Below are positions 5,733 to 6,924 of a stretch of 6,924 nt of DNA, one piece after another. The notes beneath the pieces are model-generated. The model had not been told where the DNA came from. It made no database searches and saw only the letters and a list, made by a program, of their open reading frames with translations. The stretch spans positions 1-6,924 of the forward strand of contig JAGVPR010000045.1 in the NCBI GenBank assembly GCA_020052115.1, in the 5' to 3' direction. Both the position numbers and the translations under genes were made by a program. How positions within the stretch are numbered: the stretch's first letter is position 1; every line of letters starts with the position of its first letter. The DNA is from Candidatus Eiseniibacteriota bacterium. Lineage in GTDB: Bacteria > Eisenbacteria > RBG-16-71-46 > JAGVPR01.

Positions 5733-6841
5733 CCCGCGCTCTTCTCCATCAGGGTGTCCAGCACCTTCACGAACTTCTCGTTTTCCGCGTGGGTCCCGAC
5801 GCTCACGCGCCCGCAACGGGCGAGTCCGGGTCCGCCGACCGGCCGGATGATGACGCCGCGCTTCTGGAACTCCATGAACAGATGCTGGACGTCGCGGTCG
5901 AACTCGGCGAGCACGAAGTTGGCGACCGAGGGCGTGTAACGGACGCCGCGCCGTCCGAGTTCCGATTCGAGGAACGCGCGTTCGACCGCGTTCTCGCGGC
6001 TGCAGCGAACGACCCACTCCGGATCGCCGAGGGCCGCCAGCCCCGCGATCTGCCCGAGGTGGGAGGTGTTGAACGGAGAGCGGACCCTGTTCAAGAGAGC
6101 GATCACTTCGGCGCTCCCCAGCGCGTAGCCGATGCGAATCCCCGCGAGGCCGTAGATCTTCGAAAACGTTCTGAGGACGATCACGCTGCGTCCGGCCTTG
6201 AGGTCATCGAGTGCGTCGGGGTAGTCCTCGCGCCCGACGTATTCATGATAGGCCTGATCCATCACGACGAGCACGTGATCGGGAATCGCGTCGAGGAATC
6301 GCGACAGCTCGCCCCGCGTGACATAGGTCCCGGTGGGGTTCGAGGGGTTGGCGATGTAGACGAGCTTCGTGCGCGGCGTGATCGCGCGCGCCATCGCCTC
6401 CACATCGTGGCGCCGCTCGGCCGATGCCGGAACGGAGATCCCCTTCGCGTTCACGGCCGCGACCGCGATCGGGTACATCACGAACGACTGCTGCGAGAAT
6501 ACCGCCTCCTCGCCGTCGGCGAGGAAGGTGCGCGCCAGCATCTCGATGATCTCGGTTGATCCGCCGCCGAGGATCACCTGGTCGTCGGGGATGCCGTGGC
6601 GCTCGGCGATGGCCTTGCGGAGGTAGAAACCGCCGCCGTCAGGATAGCGGCTCAGCTCGGGCAGTGCTTTGCGGATCGCCTCGACCGCCTTGGGCGACGG
6701 GCCGAGCGGGTTCTCGTTGGAAGCCAGCTTGACGATCTCGCCGCTGATTCCGAGCTCCCGCCGGACTTCCTCGACCGGCTTGCCGGGAATGTAGACCGCC
6801 AGGTTGCGAATGTACTCCGGTGCTCCAGGTCCCCTCGGCAT
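5729..6841 (-). CDS. hisC: Histidinol-phosphate aminotransferase (PLP fold type I)
   Basis: A 370-residue cytoplasmic PLP-dependent enzyme, expected to convert imidazole-acetol phosphate and glutamate to histidinol phosphate and 2-oxoglutarate in histidine synthesis. Visible family motifs are the N-terminal ASNENPLGPSP (40-50), GGGSTEII (92-99), NPSNPTG (165-171, with N168 near the cofactor ring), D195 and Y198 in MDQAYHEY, the Schiff-base lysine K228 in TFSKIYGLAGIRIGY with R236 for the phosphate, and R345 in GRVSVGT for the substrate carboxylate. The length is normal for HisC. The start at 6841 is chosen because AGGAGG lies 7 bases upstream; an in-frame ATG further upstream at 6916 would add 25 low-complexity residues and overlap the candidate promoter. 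No other his gene is visible, and close relatives can act on aromatic amino acids, so the exact substrate is less certain than the family. Confidence 0.9.
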   Translation of the reverse strand: MPRGPGAPEYIRNLAVYIPGKPVEEVRRELGISGEIVKLASNENPLGPSPKAVEAIRKALPELSRYPDGGGFYLRKAIAERHGIPDDQVILGGGSTEIIEMLARTFLADGEEAVFSQQSFVMYPIAVAAVNAKGISVPASAERRHDVEAMARAITPRTKLVYIANPSNPTGTYVTRGELSRFLDAIPDHVLVVMDQAYHEYVGREDYPDALDDLKAGRSVIVLRTFSKIYGLAGIRIGYALGSAEVIALLNRVRSPFNTSHLGQIAGLAALGDPEWVVRCSRENAVERAFLESELGRRGVRYTPSVANFVLAEFDRDVQHLFMEFQKRGVIIRPVGGPGLARCGRVSVGTHAENEKFVKVLDTLMEKSAG

Positions 6842-6848
6842 CACGCCA

Positions 6849-6854
6849 CCTCCT
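6849..6854 (-). promoter_or_regulatory. Strong ribosome-binding site of hisC
   Basis: The minus strand reads AGGAGG-TGGCGTG-ATG: a perfect Shine-Dalgarno core with a 7-base spacer before the ATG at 6839-6841. It settles the start against the longer alternative at 6916. Confidence 0.85.
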
Positions 6855-6887
6855 CCCCTCACGCCCCGGGCGGGATCTGCCGCACCG

Positions 6888-6916
6888 ATTATCGCTTTCC
6901 GGCGTCCGGCGCGCAA
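6888..6916 (-). promoter_or_regulatory. Candidate sigma-70-type promoter of hisC
   Basis: On the minus strand TTGCGC (6916-6911) and GATAAT (6893-6888) are separated by exactly 17 bases. The -10 matches the consensus at 5 of 6 positions and the -35 at 3 of 6. GATAAT stands out in very GC-rich surroundings. Transcription would begin near 6881, leaving a leader of about 40 bases that contains the ribosome-binding site. This suggests hisC starts its own transcript here. Confidence 0.5.
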
Positions 6917-6924
6917 CTGCGGCG

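Noticed and set aside
5720..6559. A 279-codon plus-strand frame opposite hisC
   Set aside because: The minus strand carries complete aminotransferase motifs; the plus frame is an antisense shadow.
1..6924. tRNA, rRNA, CRISPR array, transposase or attachment-site structures
   Set aside because: I looked for cloverleaf arms with GTTCGA-type loops, evenly spaced repeats, terminal inverted repeats and transposase motifs and found none. The repeats present are short dyads or diverged protein modules.

Overview
This is a high-GC bacterial window (roughly two thirds G+C by eye). It has three confident protein-coding genes and no RNA genes, insertion sequences or CRISPR array that I can see. The large secreted subtilase combines choice-of-anchor-D (ASPM/SPD-2/Hydin-like) Ig domains with a C-terminal 'NAPNPFGPSTTIRF' FlgD-like/type-IX-like sorting domain. 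That combination is typical of the Fibrobacteres-Chlorobi-Bacteroidetes (FCB) superphylum and its high-GC candidate phyla (Eisenbacteria, Latescibacteria, Krumholzibacteria-like lineages). The taxonomic placement is inference from domain style only.

Layout. Positions 1-24 may be the last codons of an upstream plus-strand outer-membrane beta-barrel gene (ending L-N-F-N-A-R-W). Positions 25-448 hold no gene I can defend, only small inverted repeats and one tiny minus-strand frame with a good ribosome-binding site. Positions 449-4900 (minus) encode a 1483-residue exported S8 serine protease with an intact Asp/His/Ser triad, followed by a long non-catalytic tail. A divergent intergenic region of about 230 bp (4901-5133) separates it from a plus-strand rubrerythrin gene (5134-5631), which ends in a 12-bp-stem terminator-like hairpin (5650-5683). 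Converging on that hairpin is a minus-strand hisC-type aminotransferase (5729-6841) with a strong Shine-Dalgarno sequence and a well-spaced candidate promoter at the right edge.

The genes do not form an obvious operon or pathway. The protease acts outside the cytoplasm, rubrerythrin is a cytoplasmic peroxide-defence protein, and HisC is an amino-acid biosynthesis enzyme; each appears to have its own transcription unit. The most interesting feature is inside the protease tail. A module of about 420 residues occurs twice in tandem, and in each copy an alpha/beta (glutamine-amidotransferase-like fold) domain appears to be inserted into the middle of an Ig-like domain at the same place. I did not find a convincing new multi-gene system in this window.
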